Of a stretch of DNA of 64,000 nucleotides, positions 22,960 to 35,000 are shown piece after piece. The stretch spans positions 1 to 64,000 of the forward strand of contig FTLJ01000201.1 in NCBI GenBank assembly GCA_900155495.1, written 5' to 3'. The notes beneath the pieces were generated by a model that saw nothing but the letters and a program-made list of their open reading frames with translations, made no database searches and was not told the origin of the DNA. The stretch comes from Porogramme epimiltina (taxonomy: Eukaryota > Basidiomycota > Agaricomycetes > Polyporales > Polyporaceae). The translations under genes were made by a program, and so were the position numbers. How positions within the stretch are numbered: position 1 is the first letter of the stretch; every line of letters starts with the position of its first letter.

Positions 22960-25498
22960 GTTTATCTTACGCGGTACCCGTTGCGCTCCTCATATCAGCC
23001 ACCCTGGTGGGCTCCACACGGCAACGCGTCCGCTCTGCTTGTTCGCCACCGTGTTTGCCAGCCGCGTCCTTACGCCACCAGCTCTTTGGCGGGGTTGACC
23101 ACAGCCCCTATATGCATGGGTGGCGTCCATTACCCCAAACATGGTAATCAACTTCCCAAATACGGTCCGGCCCGGCTCCGAAGCCCCGGCGGAGTTCCAA
23201 TCAGGACCACCCTGCCCGCCTCCGCCCCCGCTCCGGGCACAAAACTCGCCCACCCTCTCCTTCTTGCCCCCAACCCCCTTCCCTCTCTTCCACCATCTCG
23301 AGCAACTCGATGTCTACGCCAACACTTGTGCTCCTTGCTTGTTGTCGTGGGCTCTGATGTGCCTGTATGCGCTGTGAATCGCGTTGACCACCTTCAGCCA
23401 CACTTGACCACCACCGACGCCACCACCCGTAGAACGATGGGTTCAAGTCTCGCGGCTGTCTCTGGCGGTATACAAGAAGCACTCAACATCTTCGATGAAC
23501 TTGAAGTGGAACTCTGGGCTGGCGGTGGTCTCGGCGGTTTATCTTCACCTTCACTGGGCCCTCCGGCTTAGTCTGTTCTCGGTGCTCCTGCTGACATGTC
23601 CCAACCTCGCGACGCAGCCAATCTTTCAGCCCAGTGAATGCTCGGCCGTGCCTATTCTATGCGCTATTCCTGCTACTCGGACCCTCGCACCTTCTTTGGA
23701 CGCCCATGGGCCTCAAGTTCTTCCGTGGTCAGCCGCTTCGTCTCGCTCCGCCCTCGCCACCAACCTTCAAGAAGCAAGCTACAGGCTTCACGACTTCCCT
23801 CACCTGCGAGTATTCTTCTTCGCCTCGACCTTTCTAGGCTTCCAGGAGTCCTGCAACTGCCATAAATTCTTTGCATCAATCTCTTTCACTCTTGCTTGCG
23901 TTGGTTTCGGACTCAAGACTACCTGGTTCTGGAGAGCGTGGCTACTGGGTCGTACTGCTCAGGCTCGTATGCGTCCATCGCGGAAGAAGATACTCAAGCA
24001 CTCACCACATCCGTATGGGAAAACTCGAACCTCAAGACTTTTGGTGGTCAAGCGCCTCTTCGGTCAGCTACCTGCCTCGTCTAGCTAGTCCTGACGGTCA
24101 AACCTCAACACTACCCGCTACCTGTCTCCGCGTTTACAAGTCGTCCCCAGAGACATTCTTCTAGTCCTGCGCGCCTCAACTAGCCCCGTGGATTCAACCC
24201 TCTCGCTGTTGTCTACCCTCGCATGCAAGACCTTAATTCCAACGAGTGTCAATAGCTTCTCGCCTCAACCCCAAACCTCGTTGTTCAAGATCACCCTGGT
24301 CAAATCCTGTCGTCTTCTCGATCCTTATGTGACGCTCGTTCTGCCCTGCTCTCGGACGCTTTTCTTGCCTTGGATGTGGGGGCTTATTTGCTCAACGGTC
24401 GACTACAGATGTGACAGAACAAACTCAAGAACTCAACTCACTAGGGTACGGAAGCATAAGCTCTTTGGCGGCCAACGTTCAACTCCTTTTCGGGTCTCGA
24501 CGCTCTGATTACTGGTCTTTGCGTCTACAAGCAGCTGTCTGGTATACTTGTCTGATCTTGCGTTCTTGAAGCGGCTCTGTTCATTCTCGCTCTTGGCTTT
24601 TTCGACCACTCCACAGACGCTTTGGCTACGCTGACTCTGGTCTCGCTGGATCCTTCGAGGCGATCTAGGCAGCATCAGCCCAAGATATCCAATCAGTTTG
24701 TCGCAGTCAAGGCCCATGCGCCAGCTGCAAGAGAGGGCTCTCAATTTTGCCTTGGTTCATGTGGTTCTATCTCGTCTCGGTTTTTTGGCTCTGGAACTCT
24801 GGCTGTGTCGATGCTCTCTTCTCTGTGAAGAACTCCCAATCCGCCCGGTCTACCGGAACTTTAGCACCACACTTCAAGATTTCAGTCAAGTCCTGCGCTT
24901 GTGTTTCCTAGCCGATCAAAGGCCTTCGATTCCACAGTTTCCGTTCCAGCTTCTAGCCTTTACTAGTCTCGTACTAGGCTTCTCTAGTGAGACTCTAGCT
25001 GCTCTGTTGCTTGTCAAGGACACTCGGCTGGCCTGTTCCACCAAACATCAAGAGGACCCGGCCTCTCATCATGGTCCCGGTCTCTGCTTCTTGGCTTGCC
25101 GTGGTTTCGTAGTTCCGGCGTTCGGTGTTTCATACTGCCTGAGTGCAGCTGCCGCTTGTGGCGTCTCCTGACCCTCGCGTCGTGGATTATGTCGTTCGTA
25201 GATACATGGGCAGGCACGCGCAGATCGCTCTCGGGCGTTGGTGGGGCCGTCGACGCACTACAGGTGGCGACGGCCTCGGGGGAAGTTCAGTCCGCCGTCG
25301 GGGCAACCGACGGCGGCACACCTGGAGCCTTCGAAGATCCATACAGGACAGGGCGGACGTATGTTATCTACGACGCACCAAAGGCCAGGTTGTACCCCAC
25401 GCCCTCCCTTAAATGGGCGGAGAGCTTTCTTGTTGTCGTGATCCTTTGCCCCGCACGTAGCAATATATGCGCGTGCTTCTGCTATGCCTTGGTGTGAA
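22960..25498 (+). repeat. 2.5 kb non-coding repeat element, copy 1 (left arm)
   Basis: Related copies lie at 49725-47274 (minus) and about 57960-60112 (plus). Shared landmarks are tttggcgggg-ttgaccacagccccta near 23090, gaagccccggcggagttcca at about 23185, multiple ctcaagact-type boxes, and the 300-bp module at the 3' end. Within it a block containing gcgtttacaag (24125) recurs about 390 bp later (24515), and a similar spacing is seen in the other copies. No long ORF or transposase/reverse transcriptase motif was found. The class is unknown: the element is probably non-autonomous or a non-coding transcribed repeat. Confidence 0.75.
25180..25498 (+). repeat. 300-bp repeat module, copy 2 (inner end of left arm)
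   Basis: It is the same module as at 22250, carrying caaaggccaggttgtacccc, ttaaatgggcggagag and caatatatgcgcgtgct, and ends with GTGTGAA at 25492-25498. Similarity between the two arms stops at this terminus. Confidence 0.85.
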
Positions 25499-25950
25499 GC
25501 GTGAGAACATGAGCTCAAAAATTGACCTTGTGAACGCAATGCAAGCCACAAGTGAAAGGGACTTTCGAATGACAACGAATACCCTGTGAATACCTCTACA
25601 AGCTCCTTTAGGTAGGTTACTTCCGAGCGATCTAATAGGTATGAGCCGCTGACTGCACCGCGAATGATCCGAGTCCTCAGCCTAGTCCTCGTGGAACCCA
25701 CCCATAGCCCGTACAGCTTCGACTAGTCGACGGTAGTCCCGTAACAGCTCACCCACTTCCGATACACGTATGTCGTCCTCAGCGCACGTCATGAACCGCG
25801 CGTTTGGCGGAGATACGCGAATGGAGATGGGCGATTGCGCGCGGGACGATACCGGCGACTCGACGTGTCGTGGCGCACTATGCGCTGGTACGAGAAGCGA
25901 CGAGGGCCGCGAGTTGGGCGGTGACGCCTACACCTGGTAGTTAGCGTACG
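25499..25950. other. Intergenic stretch at the inner edge of the left arm
   Basis: These 450 bp lie between the repeat terminus and the stop of the VPS9 gene. No gene was seen. It is probably the 3' flank of the VPS9 gene. Confidence 0.5.
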
Positions 25951-28900
25951 TCACACGTCCACTCGCACGGGAGCACGAACCTTCGCCACCTCGCTCGGAG
26001 TGCCTTGGGAAAGCCTCCCGAGCCCGGGAACGCTGGCGAGACGGTCAGCCAAGCTCTTGCGGCCACTGCTCACACTCGCGCCGCTCGTAATCTTGCGCTT
26101 GCGCGCCTGGCGGCTGCGCTGGCTCATCATGCTCTCGAAGCTCCGAATGCTCCGCGCGTCGTGCTCCTCCTCCTCCTCATACTCCTCCTCTTCGTCTTCC
26201 TCGTCGCCCGCCTCGCTCGACTCCTCGTCCGCAGACGCGTCGTCCGGGCGCATCGAGCGGCTGGAGCCGGGGCGCGACGGCACCTCCATCATCTGCTGCC
26301 CGGCCTCCTCGCCCGGCGCGGGCGTCTTGCGCCCAGGGAGGGACGCGGCGATGCTCGCGATCGAGAAGTGCGTGTCCCGCCGGAGGAGGCCGAACCGCGG
26401 CTGCGGCACGTTCCACGGCGCGGCGCTCTGCACCGCGTCGATGGGCGGCGTGGCCGTGCCCGCCGCCTCTGCGGCCGCGGCGCCTAGCGTCTGCCCGGGG
26501 AGGAGGGCGCGCAGGACGCCGAAGGAGGTGTCGACGACGCCGGTGAGGACCTTGTTGGCGGAGCCCGCGAGCGCGTCCACTTGTTGCTCGACGCGCCCGC
26601 GGAGGCTCGATTGGGGTATGCGCGGCGAGCCGCCTTCGGACCCCGGACGGGATATTGGGATGGGCGTGAGTTCGGCCGTGCTGTTATGCACACCCTCCGT
26701 CAGCATTAGAACAACGGGTTTGGATACACCAGGGGGAGGCGGAAACAAGACAGCAATGTGAGAGGTGAGTCATCATGTATCGGGAGCATACATGATGACT
26801 TCCAGTGCCGTAGCAGGCACCGTTCGTGTTCCAAGAGCCAGAAAAGGACTCGCCTTATCACCATCTTCTCGCTGTCTCCTAGTCCCAGGGCAGCCAGGTC
26901 GACGTTTTCAAGGAACTCGGCCACAGCCATTAAGTTAATAAGACAGTAGCCCTCTTCACCGCCCGCTGCGCGCTCGCGCCGGAATCGTTGGGTGAACAAA
27001 AGATGGGAAACGAGGTGTGGCGGGTTGGCCTTCACGACCGCAAAGATCATAAGTGGAAGTATGATGTCACCAGACACAGGGGTCGTCCCGGGCTCCAGAG
27101 GGGTGGAAGATTCTGGTGGAGGGGAGACCGTCAGGATGGGAGACGTTGACTGTGCCGAGTCCGCAGAAGCGTCATCACTGAGCAATGCGGTGTGCTCGGT
27201 GATAGTCAAAGGCTTCATCTCCGCAACGGGAGAATCGGTAATAGGGGAGACGACGACGGCGGGTGCTGGGGATGTAGCTCGGTCCGCCTCTTCGTCTTCA
27301 TCTTCCGCGTGGACTGTCTTGCCAAACGAGCTGGCAAGCGGCGTCTTGTCGTCGAGAATCTCATCCTCCGCCTTCAGTCGCAGAGGCGGCAATCTAGACA
27401 GGCCGTCTGAAGGTCGCGTGAGGATGATTGTGATGCATACATGGTCCGTGACGTACCAACGAGAATTTTGTGGACCGATACCAACGTGGCAGCCTTGTCT
27501 GCAGGTGACCTACAGACGGAATCTAGCTGCACGAGTGCTATTCCGGGTCGATCAGCTAGTTGAAGCACAACGAGAGCATTCATACGCACTCTGCCCGCAT
27601 GCTTTCACGAGCGCGTCAACCTCTCTGCCCGCTCCGCTAACTTCGACGCCCAAATGGCCGAGCCCGAGGTCGAGTAGATTTACAGCCGCGATTCTGCTAG
27701 AGAGGGCCTCATCGTGAGAAGCATCATCAGTACCCTGAGGAAGGAAGAGTCTACAACGTCATTCAGTACATCACATCATCTCCTGCGGTCGGAGGTCAAC
27801 CCACCTGTCGTAGAAGAGTGAACAGATCGTCTTTTCGACGACGTCCATGATCCGGTTCACATAGACCGTCTTCGGATCTTCCTGCTCATCTTCGTCATGA
27901 GCACTCTTCTCGGTCTCCGTCCTGGAGACCTCCTTCTCCGCCTCCTTGTCCTCCTTGTCCAACTCTCCCTCACTCCCGCTGCTCCTGGCACCCTGCCTGC
28001 GCCACCGTCTCCCCTTCTCTTTCGCGACGTCCTCCGCCCAGCGCTTCCCCAGCTCCTCCTCAAGGTCGTACCAAAACTCCTGCAACCGCCTCGCGACCTC
28101 CTCGATCCCGCCCCCATCCGCCAGGTCGACCAGCTCCCCCGCGACCTCCCACGCCGACCCATCCGAGCCTCCCGCACCTCGCACCCGCGAAGCACCCGCG
28201 CTCGCCCCTAGGCCGCTCACGCGCCTGCGCCCTTCCGCTTGCGCTGGTGCGGCAGGAGCAGTAGGCGCCTTGCCGTACGCAACGGGTCCGAGCCAGAACG
28301 TGCTCTCAAGCACGCGCTCGCGCGCCCACGCAGGCACGCCCTCCACGGCGAGCGCACTGTCCAGCTCCGCCCGGAGCGCACTCGCGAGTCCGCTGAGGAC
28401 CTGCGCGCGCTGCACGCGCCCGCCGATCACGTACGCGGGCACGCTGTGCGGCGCCGCAGGGTGCTCGGGCGGCGCGCTGCCGCCGCCCCCGCCGGGGGAG
28501 CCCGTTGTCGTCGCCGACGGCGCGGAGGGCGACTCGGCGGGGAGCGCGGCGGTGGACGTCGTTGGGCTCGCGGGGGGCGTCGTTGCTGCGGGGGTGGCGC
28601 GGCCGAAGAGGGAGGCGAAGGGGTTGGAGAGGCGGGGGCCGGTGCCGCTTGAGGATGAGAGCGTTTGGCGGGCACCGGGGCGCGGTGGGAGGGGTGGGCC
28701 CTTCGGGTGGGCGGCGGGTCGGGGTGGGATGGGGAGGCTGCTGGCGTGATCGTGGATGGCGAAGCTTGGGTACGACGGGCCGTCTCGGGAACTCCGACGG
28801 TGGTGGTGGCTGTCAGCGCCGTTCGCCGATGAGGTAGAGATCGTGCGAGGGAGGGGCGCTAGGGAAGCAAAAGCGGAGGCACGAGTGGACGGGGAGAGCA

Positions 28901-29756
28901 AGGACTGGAGCGGCTTCGATGACGTCGGGAGCGTAGAGCGGATTGTCAGCGAGTTACTATGGTTCACACCACACGCAAATGTAAACAACATATCTTCGAT
29001 TAGCAAAACATATTGTACAAAACAACTCTCGATGGCGTACTCAATGATAGTCCCCCGCAATCCAGACTGCGTAACCACGCTCGACCCCGCAGACCCCGCA
29101 CCGGCACCGCAAAAGGCGACGTGGTCCTTGATGAAGTCCGCAGTGATGGCCAGGTTGGACGGGTGTGGGTCCTTCGGAAGGAGGAGCGTGGCCTACCGAG
29201 ACGAGACGTCATCGCCATCAGTCAAAATCGGGGGGGCGACGCTGCACAATCGCCGGCGCCGCGGGGACGCGGGACGCACCTTTCCCTCCGTGATCGCGCT
29301 CCACAGCTCGTTCCATTCCGGCGCGCGGTCGGCCTCGAGCGCGAACTTCTCGAGCATCGCCCAGCCCGTGCTCGCCGCGTCGAGCCCCGCCTTCTGCGCG
29401 GCGGCCTTCAGGTTCATGAGCTGCAGGCGATTGGCGGCGTCCCGGTCAGGGTGCGTCGACTGCGACGTCGTCCCTGTGGCTGGGGTGGTCGTGGCGGGCG
29501 ATGGTGCACCGCGTTGTCTCGGCGTATACGGGACATACTTCGGTGGGGGTATAGGGCCAGATCCATCTCCAGAGTTGGAAGGTGATCCACCAGGCGCCGG
29601 TGGCGAGGCGGTGGGTGAAGTGAAGGATGAGGAACCCGGAGGGGGAGAAAGCAGGGGATGCGCAGTTAGGCTCTCGTGCGAGTTCGTGCGTGGTACATTC
29701 TGGATGCCAGACCGTCCTATGGACCCTGTAGGGAAGAGGCCTTCACGCCGAGCCAT
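25951..29756 (-). CDS. VPS9-domain protein, predicted Rab5-family GEF
   Basis: It is predicted to activate Rab5/Vps21-type GTPases on endosomes. At least seven exons read minus: 29756-29280, 29192-29041, 28956-27805, then one from 27750 giving RLFLPQGTDDASHDEALSSR, one giving TLVQLDSVCRSPADKAATLV, one starting DGLSRLPPLRLK, and a last exon to 25951. Total is roughly 1,090 aa. The VPS9 core is clear: FYDR-LFLPQ, HDEALSSRIAAVNLLDLGLGHLGV, ADKAATLVSVHKILV, then DIILPLMIFAVVKANPPHLVSHLLFTQ and GEEGYCLINLMAVAEFLENVD. The N-terminus is Pro/Ser-rich; the C-terminus is acidic (EDEEEEYEEEEEHD) and Ser-rich. The join between the VPS9 exon and the last exon (about 26870-26685) is uncertain: no ideal splice pair keeps frame. 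It is the first gene in the spacer between the duplication arms. Confidence 0.85.
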
Positions 29757-31269
29757 AGCCTTCCGCGATTAGTGCAGTATGTGCAATATAGAGAGCGTAG
29801 AATGGACGAGATCGGGTGCGAGCGGTCGCCGCTGCTTCTTCACAAGCCGGCACAGGGTCTCCTAAGGTACGGTATACCGTTAGCACGCGATACCGAACTA
29901 TTTGGCCACATCGCGGGACGCAGAAGCCAGGCAATCCATTTGTCTGTGGCAGAACAAGAGAAGCGACGGGAACAGCGCATTCGCCGAGGACCATCCCAGC
30001 ATTCGAGGCGTCGCCTCGATGGAGGTGGACCAGACACAGATACTCCAGAAGCCCACCCCCTCCATGCAGCGGAGCAGACCACGACGGCGGCGCAGTCTCA
30101 CGGACGTAAATCCATGGCCGGATGTGCCAGAATACAATGCCTGCTCGACGAGCCCGCGGCTTCGTGATCTCGGAGGCGGTGGGGCCTCCACAGCCCGCGC
30201 CCGCCATGCGTGTACTCGGGAATCTTCGACTCCCGGCCGCGCACCGCGCAGCGTGGGCCGGCGAGGCGTCCGTGGCCGTTCGAGAAATTTTGCGCGAAGG
30301 CTGGGCGGGGGAGGTGGACGAGAGGGGCGGAGAGGAAGCACTCACTAGTTTCCGGAAACGCCGAAAGAGGGGGGACGCGAGGCTGTATGCGGTCGTAATC
30401 CCTGGCCGTGCCCTTCCCAGCCGACCTCCTGTCCGCTAGCTATTGAAAGCTGAATGCAATTGTCCCGGATGCGGTGACGTCGGGAATCGTGCCTGTCCGT
30501 GGGCCGAGATGTCTATGGCTGCGAGGAAAGTGGGGTGTGTGCAAGGGGTAGGCTGCGGGCTGCGGGATTAGGGAATGGCACAGCACAAGGATCCGCAGCT
30601 ATTCGCAATGCGAAGAAGACGAGGAAAGGAGTCGTTGAACGGCTGGTCGTAATAGTGAAGGCTGAGATGGTCGGCATCTCGTCAAGATGGCCACGAGCCT
30701 GCCATGATGCACGGTACCTAGACGCGCGTCGGGCAGGGCGCGAGAATTTGAGTGAAGGCGCATCACGGAATAAGCGCCGCATTTGAGTCCTCTTGAATGG
30801 CGGTTATGTTCGGGATATCTGGTGAAAGCCCTCTCCCTCTCGTATCCAGAGCGAGTTGCGAGCGTGGTCTAATTGTGACAATTTGAAGCCAAATATATCC
30901 CTCAACGCAGCACCTGAGAGGGAGCCGTCTTAGTGCGCCTTGCGCTCGCTAACGCCAGATCCAATCTCATGCACTCATCCGGATGATGCCACATTGGACT
31001 TCTCGCACATTTCTATCGAATATATGGAAGAAATATCGCGTCCTTGGCCGCCGCAAGCCCAGCCGGTCTATCCCTGCTTCTAGCAACCTGCGCCGCTCCT
31101 CCAGATATTCCATCGGAATGTACCTCAAACCCATCGTGCACGTCGCTCGCACACGTCTTGTCCGCAAACGCCGTAAGCAGTCCGTAATTTGCGTGGCCGC
31201 TTTCACGGAACATCCCCAAACCGCCACCTGTGGCTCTCTCGGACCTTCCCGCCCAACCACCCTTTGAGC
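29757..31269. other. Intergenic region upstream of the VPS9 gene
   Basis: There are 1.5 kb with competing open frames on both strands (29743-30345 minus, 29902-30348 plus). An ORF at 30967-31485 minus (172 codons) includes MGLRYIPMEYLEERRRLLE, and 30983-31267 is open on plus. None shows a family motif or a convincing exon series. The 54 C-terminal codons of the minus ORF look the most protein-like, so a small gene cannot be excluded. Confidence 0.45.
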
Positions 31270-34200
31270 CGCGAATGGAAAGAAAAAAGGCATTTCGGCT
31301 AAGCCAATATCGACTCCTAAGCGCAACTTCCAGTTCTGATCCCGGTGCACGCGCCACGTCCACACACACACGGAGAAGGGAGTTGCAGGCCTCCTTACCA
31401 CGCCACCGACGGAGAAGGCCCGGTCCGACGTCAGCGCCCCCAAAGGGTCCGACGCCCCAGCCCGCACCGCGACGCACACGAGCACACACCTCCCTCCCTA
31501 CTTACCCGCCCGCCACGCAAGCTCCCGTCACATCTAATGAGCACGCTCACGACCCTAATTGCCCCATTACAACGGCTACGCCAGCCCTTATTGTTGTTCC
31601 CCCGCCCGCCGGCGCGCGCACCGTCCGCGGCGCCGGGCGACAGCATCCCTTCAAAAATAAACGAATAAACGAGAACGCGTCGAGCGAACTTCGAAGGCTC
31701 GCGCGACACGCGCGACCGCTCCAGGCCGCCGCGGCCCGTCACGGTTCCCCGCTGTGCCGCTGCGCAGCGCGCTCCGACCCGCCACGCTCCCGAGGGGCGA
31801 GGGCCGCCCGCATTCGCGTTCACATTCACATCGCGCGTGCTCATTTCGCGCGTGCTCGTTCTGCGCATGCTCATTTCGGCGGTGGCGAAAACGCGGGGGT
31901 CGCTACGCGCTACGCGAGCCGCGAGGTCCGACGACGCTCGGGGCCGGTCCTGTTCCGCTGCATACACACAAAACTCTGGCCCTACTTACAGAATCCAGAT
32001 CATCAGCCAACGTGTGTGCCCGCCGAGCCGAGCCGCCGAATACACGTCGACCGTCATTGACAGGGGAGGGGGGGCGGGGGCGCCAGACAAGGGCGGCGCG
32101 GGGGCATGACGACGACGCGTTGTCGAAACGCGTCCCCCCTTCCCATTAAGTAAATTACGTGCGCGTCGCGACTCGCGTTGCCGTCCCGCCCCTCCCTTGT
32201 ATATGGCAACGCAGGCGCCCCGCCCCCGCACGCGCCTGCCTCCTGGCGAGTGAGTAATGAGTAGGGTAAGTGAGTGAGTAGAGCCGCACGAAGCGAGAAT
32301 ATTGAAACGCAGCGCGAGGGCTCCGCGGACGGCGCGCTCGTCACCGGGGCTCGACCCCGCCCGACGACGGACCAGCCTGCCAGGGTGCTCGTGCGCGCGC
32401 GTCGCGCAGGGCCCTCGCACGCAGCCCGAACCACGAACCACGAACGACGCGCCCACATCACGGTCGCCCGACGTGGCACCCCGCCCGGCGGTCCGCGTCG
32501 CCCTCGTGCTCCCACCGCGCAGCGCGCTCCGCACACAGGCCAGGCGCGCAGTGTGCTCCGAGCATGCACACCCGCGCGCGCTTTGCGTTGCGTTGCGGAC
32601 TGGACGGTGCTGGGCGAACGCAGATCCCGGTGCGCTCGGAGGCGACCGCGCGGGTCGCGGGCTAGCCGTGGCGGGGAAGGTCGCCCATGCCATGCCATGC
32701 CGACCCCGCGGGGCGCCAGCGGAAAGGGCGAGGGGGGGCTTCTAGCCCTGACGCGCCCGCGCCCGCCCGCGCGCGACGCGTTGCGTTGCGTTGCATGTCG
32801 CGCCGACCGAGCCGCCACCGACCCATACGACCGCGGCGCGCGCGCCCATCGACGGCGTGCTCGGGGACCACGGGGCGCCAGGGGACCGGGTGGCGCGGGA
32901 GGGCCGGATGACGATGATGGGGAGAGAGGGGGAGGCAGGCGCGCGATATAGGGGCGGCGGGCGCGCGTGTGAGGAGGGTGGAGAGGGGGAGCATCACGGC
33001 GGGCGGCGGGCGCGGTGGGGCGCGGGCACGCGTTTGGCTAGCGTCGGACGGGGATGCGCGCGGACGAACGCAGAACGACGTCGCGCTCCCCCCCGCGCGC
33101 GGGCTTCACGATGACGTGCCGCGATCATGCACCCGGCACGGGGTGGGGTTCCCCGGGTTGGAACTTGGAACGGGCATGGAGGTGCGCGCGCCGCAGGGTC
33201 GACGTCAGCGGCATCGCGATCTGCAGCCTACTTACGCGTCCAGTCACGACGCGTCGCAGCGTCGTCCGGCGTGCCCACGGCTGATAGAGTGTGCATTGGC
33301 ATTGGCATGGTTATGCGCCGCTCCCGCCGCTGCTTTCCTGCAGCCGCAGGGGTGACGCAGCGGCTGAGAGCGCGGCGAGGCAGGTGTTGTCCTAAGAGCA
33401 TATGAGCATGTGGGCATGCGGCCGGGGTGGACTCGAGGTGGATTAGCTGCGGATCGCGCGCGCACGGTGTCGCGCGGGCGGCCACTGTGAACGAGACGGA
33501 CAGGCTTCGGAGTCGCGGTGTGCGCCGGATTGGCTAGGCAACGACCCGGCGCCGCGCGCGCACCGTCGTGGCAGGTGTCCTGTCTATTGTGCTCGCGTAG
33601 GAGGACGCAGGCCGGGGGATGTGGGTCCGGACGAGTGCCCGGGTGTCGACGAGGGTCCCAAGCGGCGCTGTTCACAGCCGGGGACTCGGTGGTGGGGGCG
33701 AGCGGAGGGCTGCATCCGGAAACGCCGGAGGGGCGGTGGTGGTGAAGGGCGGGCGCTGGGGGGTGCGGAGAACGCGGGGAATAGGACCGGAGGGCGAGGA
33801 GCGCGGGCGGGGATTCGGAGAACGTGCGGCGTCGTCCTGAGCGCCGTGACGCGCTGGGGTGCCTAATCCGGGTAGAGCGCGGATGCGGGATGCAGAATCA
33901 TCATCGATGAAGCTGTGAGAGGCGGAATCATGATTGTGATGGCATTGTGCTTGGGTTGGTACTTGCTGAGCTGCTGTATCGCGAGTCCGAGTAAGCGAGT
34001 AAGCCACTAGGGCAGCTTAGGCATCGAGGGAGATACGAGACGGGGGGCACTGTTCGGGCGGTGGGTCAAGAACAGGAATGAAGAGAGATAGAAGGGACGC
34101 TGACCAAGTCTGACTCAGGACTGAGGTAACTACCAGAGCTGGTGTACCGCGTAAGTAGGACTCGGAGTCGGCGTCGGATGACTCGTCGAGAGCATCGGAG

Positions 34201-35000
34201 GGAGTGGCGGGGCCGGACCGGGCGTGCAACGAAAATGGGCGCTGGAGGCGAGGGACCTGGAGGGAGAGCTCCGGCTGCGGGCTCGGGCTGGCGCGGGCCA
34301 GGGCCAGGGAGCCAGGGATGGGCGTGTGGCCGACCGGCCGTTCCGCGTGGGGAAGCGGCAGGGAAGCGGCCGTGGGCGTGAGCGGGTGCGAACTGAAATG
34401 CGGCCGCACCTGCTAAGCCACGCGATCTCAGATAAGTTGCTTACTTGTGCGCCCTTCTCCTGCCCTTCTGGAAGCACGCAGCAGGCGGCTCGGTGTCAGC
34501 CAGACGACGGCACCAGCCACGGTCCACGGCCAGAGCTGCCCGCAGTCCGACGCCTCCCCTGCTCGCTCTCCGTCCGCCCGCACGCCGCCCCCTCGCTCGC
34601 AACACCCGGATGTGCACATCCAGACGAGATCAGAGCCCAAGGACGAGATACGGACGGAGGTGATGGCACGGATCTGCGATTCAGGGCGCTCGCGCTCGCC
34701 ATGTGGGTGGGTGACAGATTCCGGTGCATGGAGAATTACATAATTCGAAGAACAGAACCGTTGTGGCGGCGAACCCGTCGGGCGCGTTCCCGGCGAAATT
34801 ACCATAGGAAGACGTCTCTTGGGCGGGCGCTACCGGACGCCCCCGCTCTCGACGGACGACTTCGCTCGTCGGCCCAGCTCTTCGTAGCCGTTATCTACTT
34901 AAGTCCTCCTCCCTCCCGCCCTTCCCCCCGTCTCCGTCCCGCTCCCTCATCCCGCCTCCCGCTCCCGCTCCTCTCTGCGCCCTCCTCCTCGTCTACAGCC
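31270..35000. other. GC-rich stretch with no convincing gene, 3.7 kb
   Basis: Very GC- and CpG-rich sequence (for example 31420-31970 and 32290-33120) with long open frames in nearly every frame, the expected shadow effect. Short direct repeats such as gttgcgttgc at about 32588 and 32780 occur. A CT-rich tract at 34905-34995 is the probable promoter of the gene at 35001. I see no RNA gene. Confidence 0.55.

Larger units (their letters stand above)
17374..25498 (+). repeat. Left arm of a large inverted duplication (ATPase + repeat tract)
   Basis: This 8.1 kb segment aligns by eye, in inverted order and collinearly, with 47274-55287. Shared parts run from the ATPase start codon through the ATPase, the promoter-like tract at 21.2-21.6 kb, the hydrophobic ORF at 22.0-22.5 kb, the unique 22557-22960 spacer and the 2.5 kb repeat ending at 25498. 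The arms differ by point changes and small indels throughout, so this is not an assembly mirror. Confidence 0.88.

Noticed and set aside
22250..25498. The 300-bp modules at 22250 and 25180 as the two LTRs of one retrotransposon
   Set aside because: They are direct repeats about 2.9 kb apart, but the third copy of the internal region (57960-60112) has the module only at its 3' end. No primer-binding site, polypurine tract, TG...CA ends, target duplication or gag/pol remnant is visible.
26767..26880. Intronic C/D-box snoRNA in the VPS9 gene
   Set aside because: A TGATGA box is present, but the only CTGA nearby coincides with a likely branch-point and there is no terminal stem pairing the boxes.
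31270..34900. Long open frames on both strands (for example 31230-32060 plus, 32054-32818 minus)
   Set aside because: They overlap one another in several frames, have Arg/Pro/Ala-biased composition typical of GC-rich non-coding DNA, and show no splice structure or domain.
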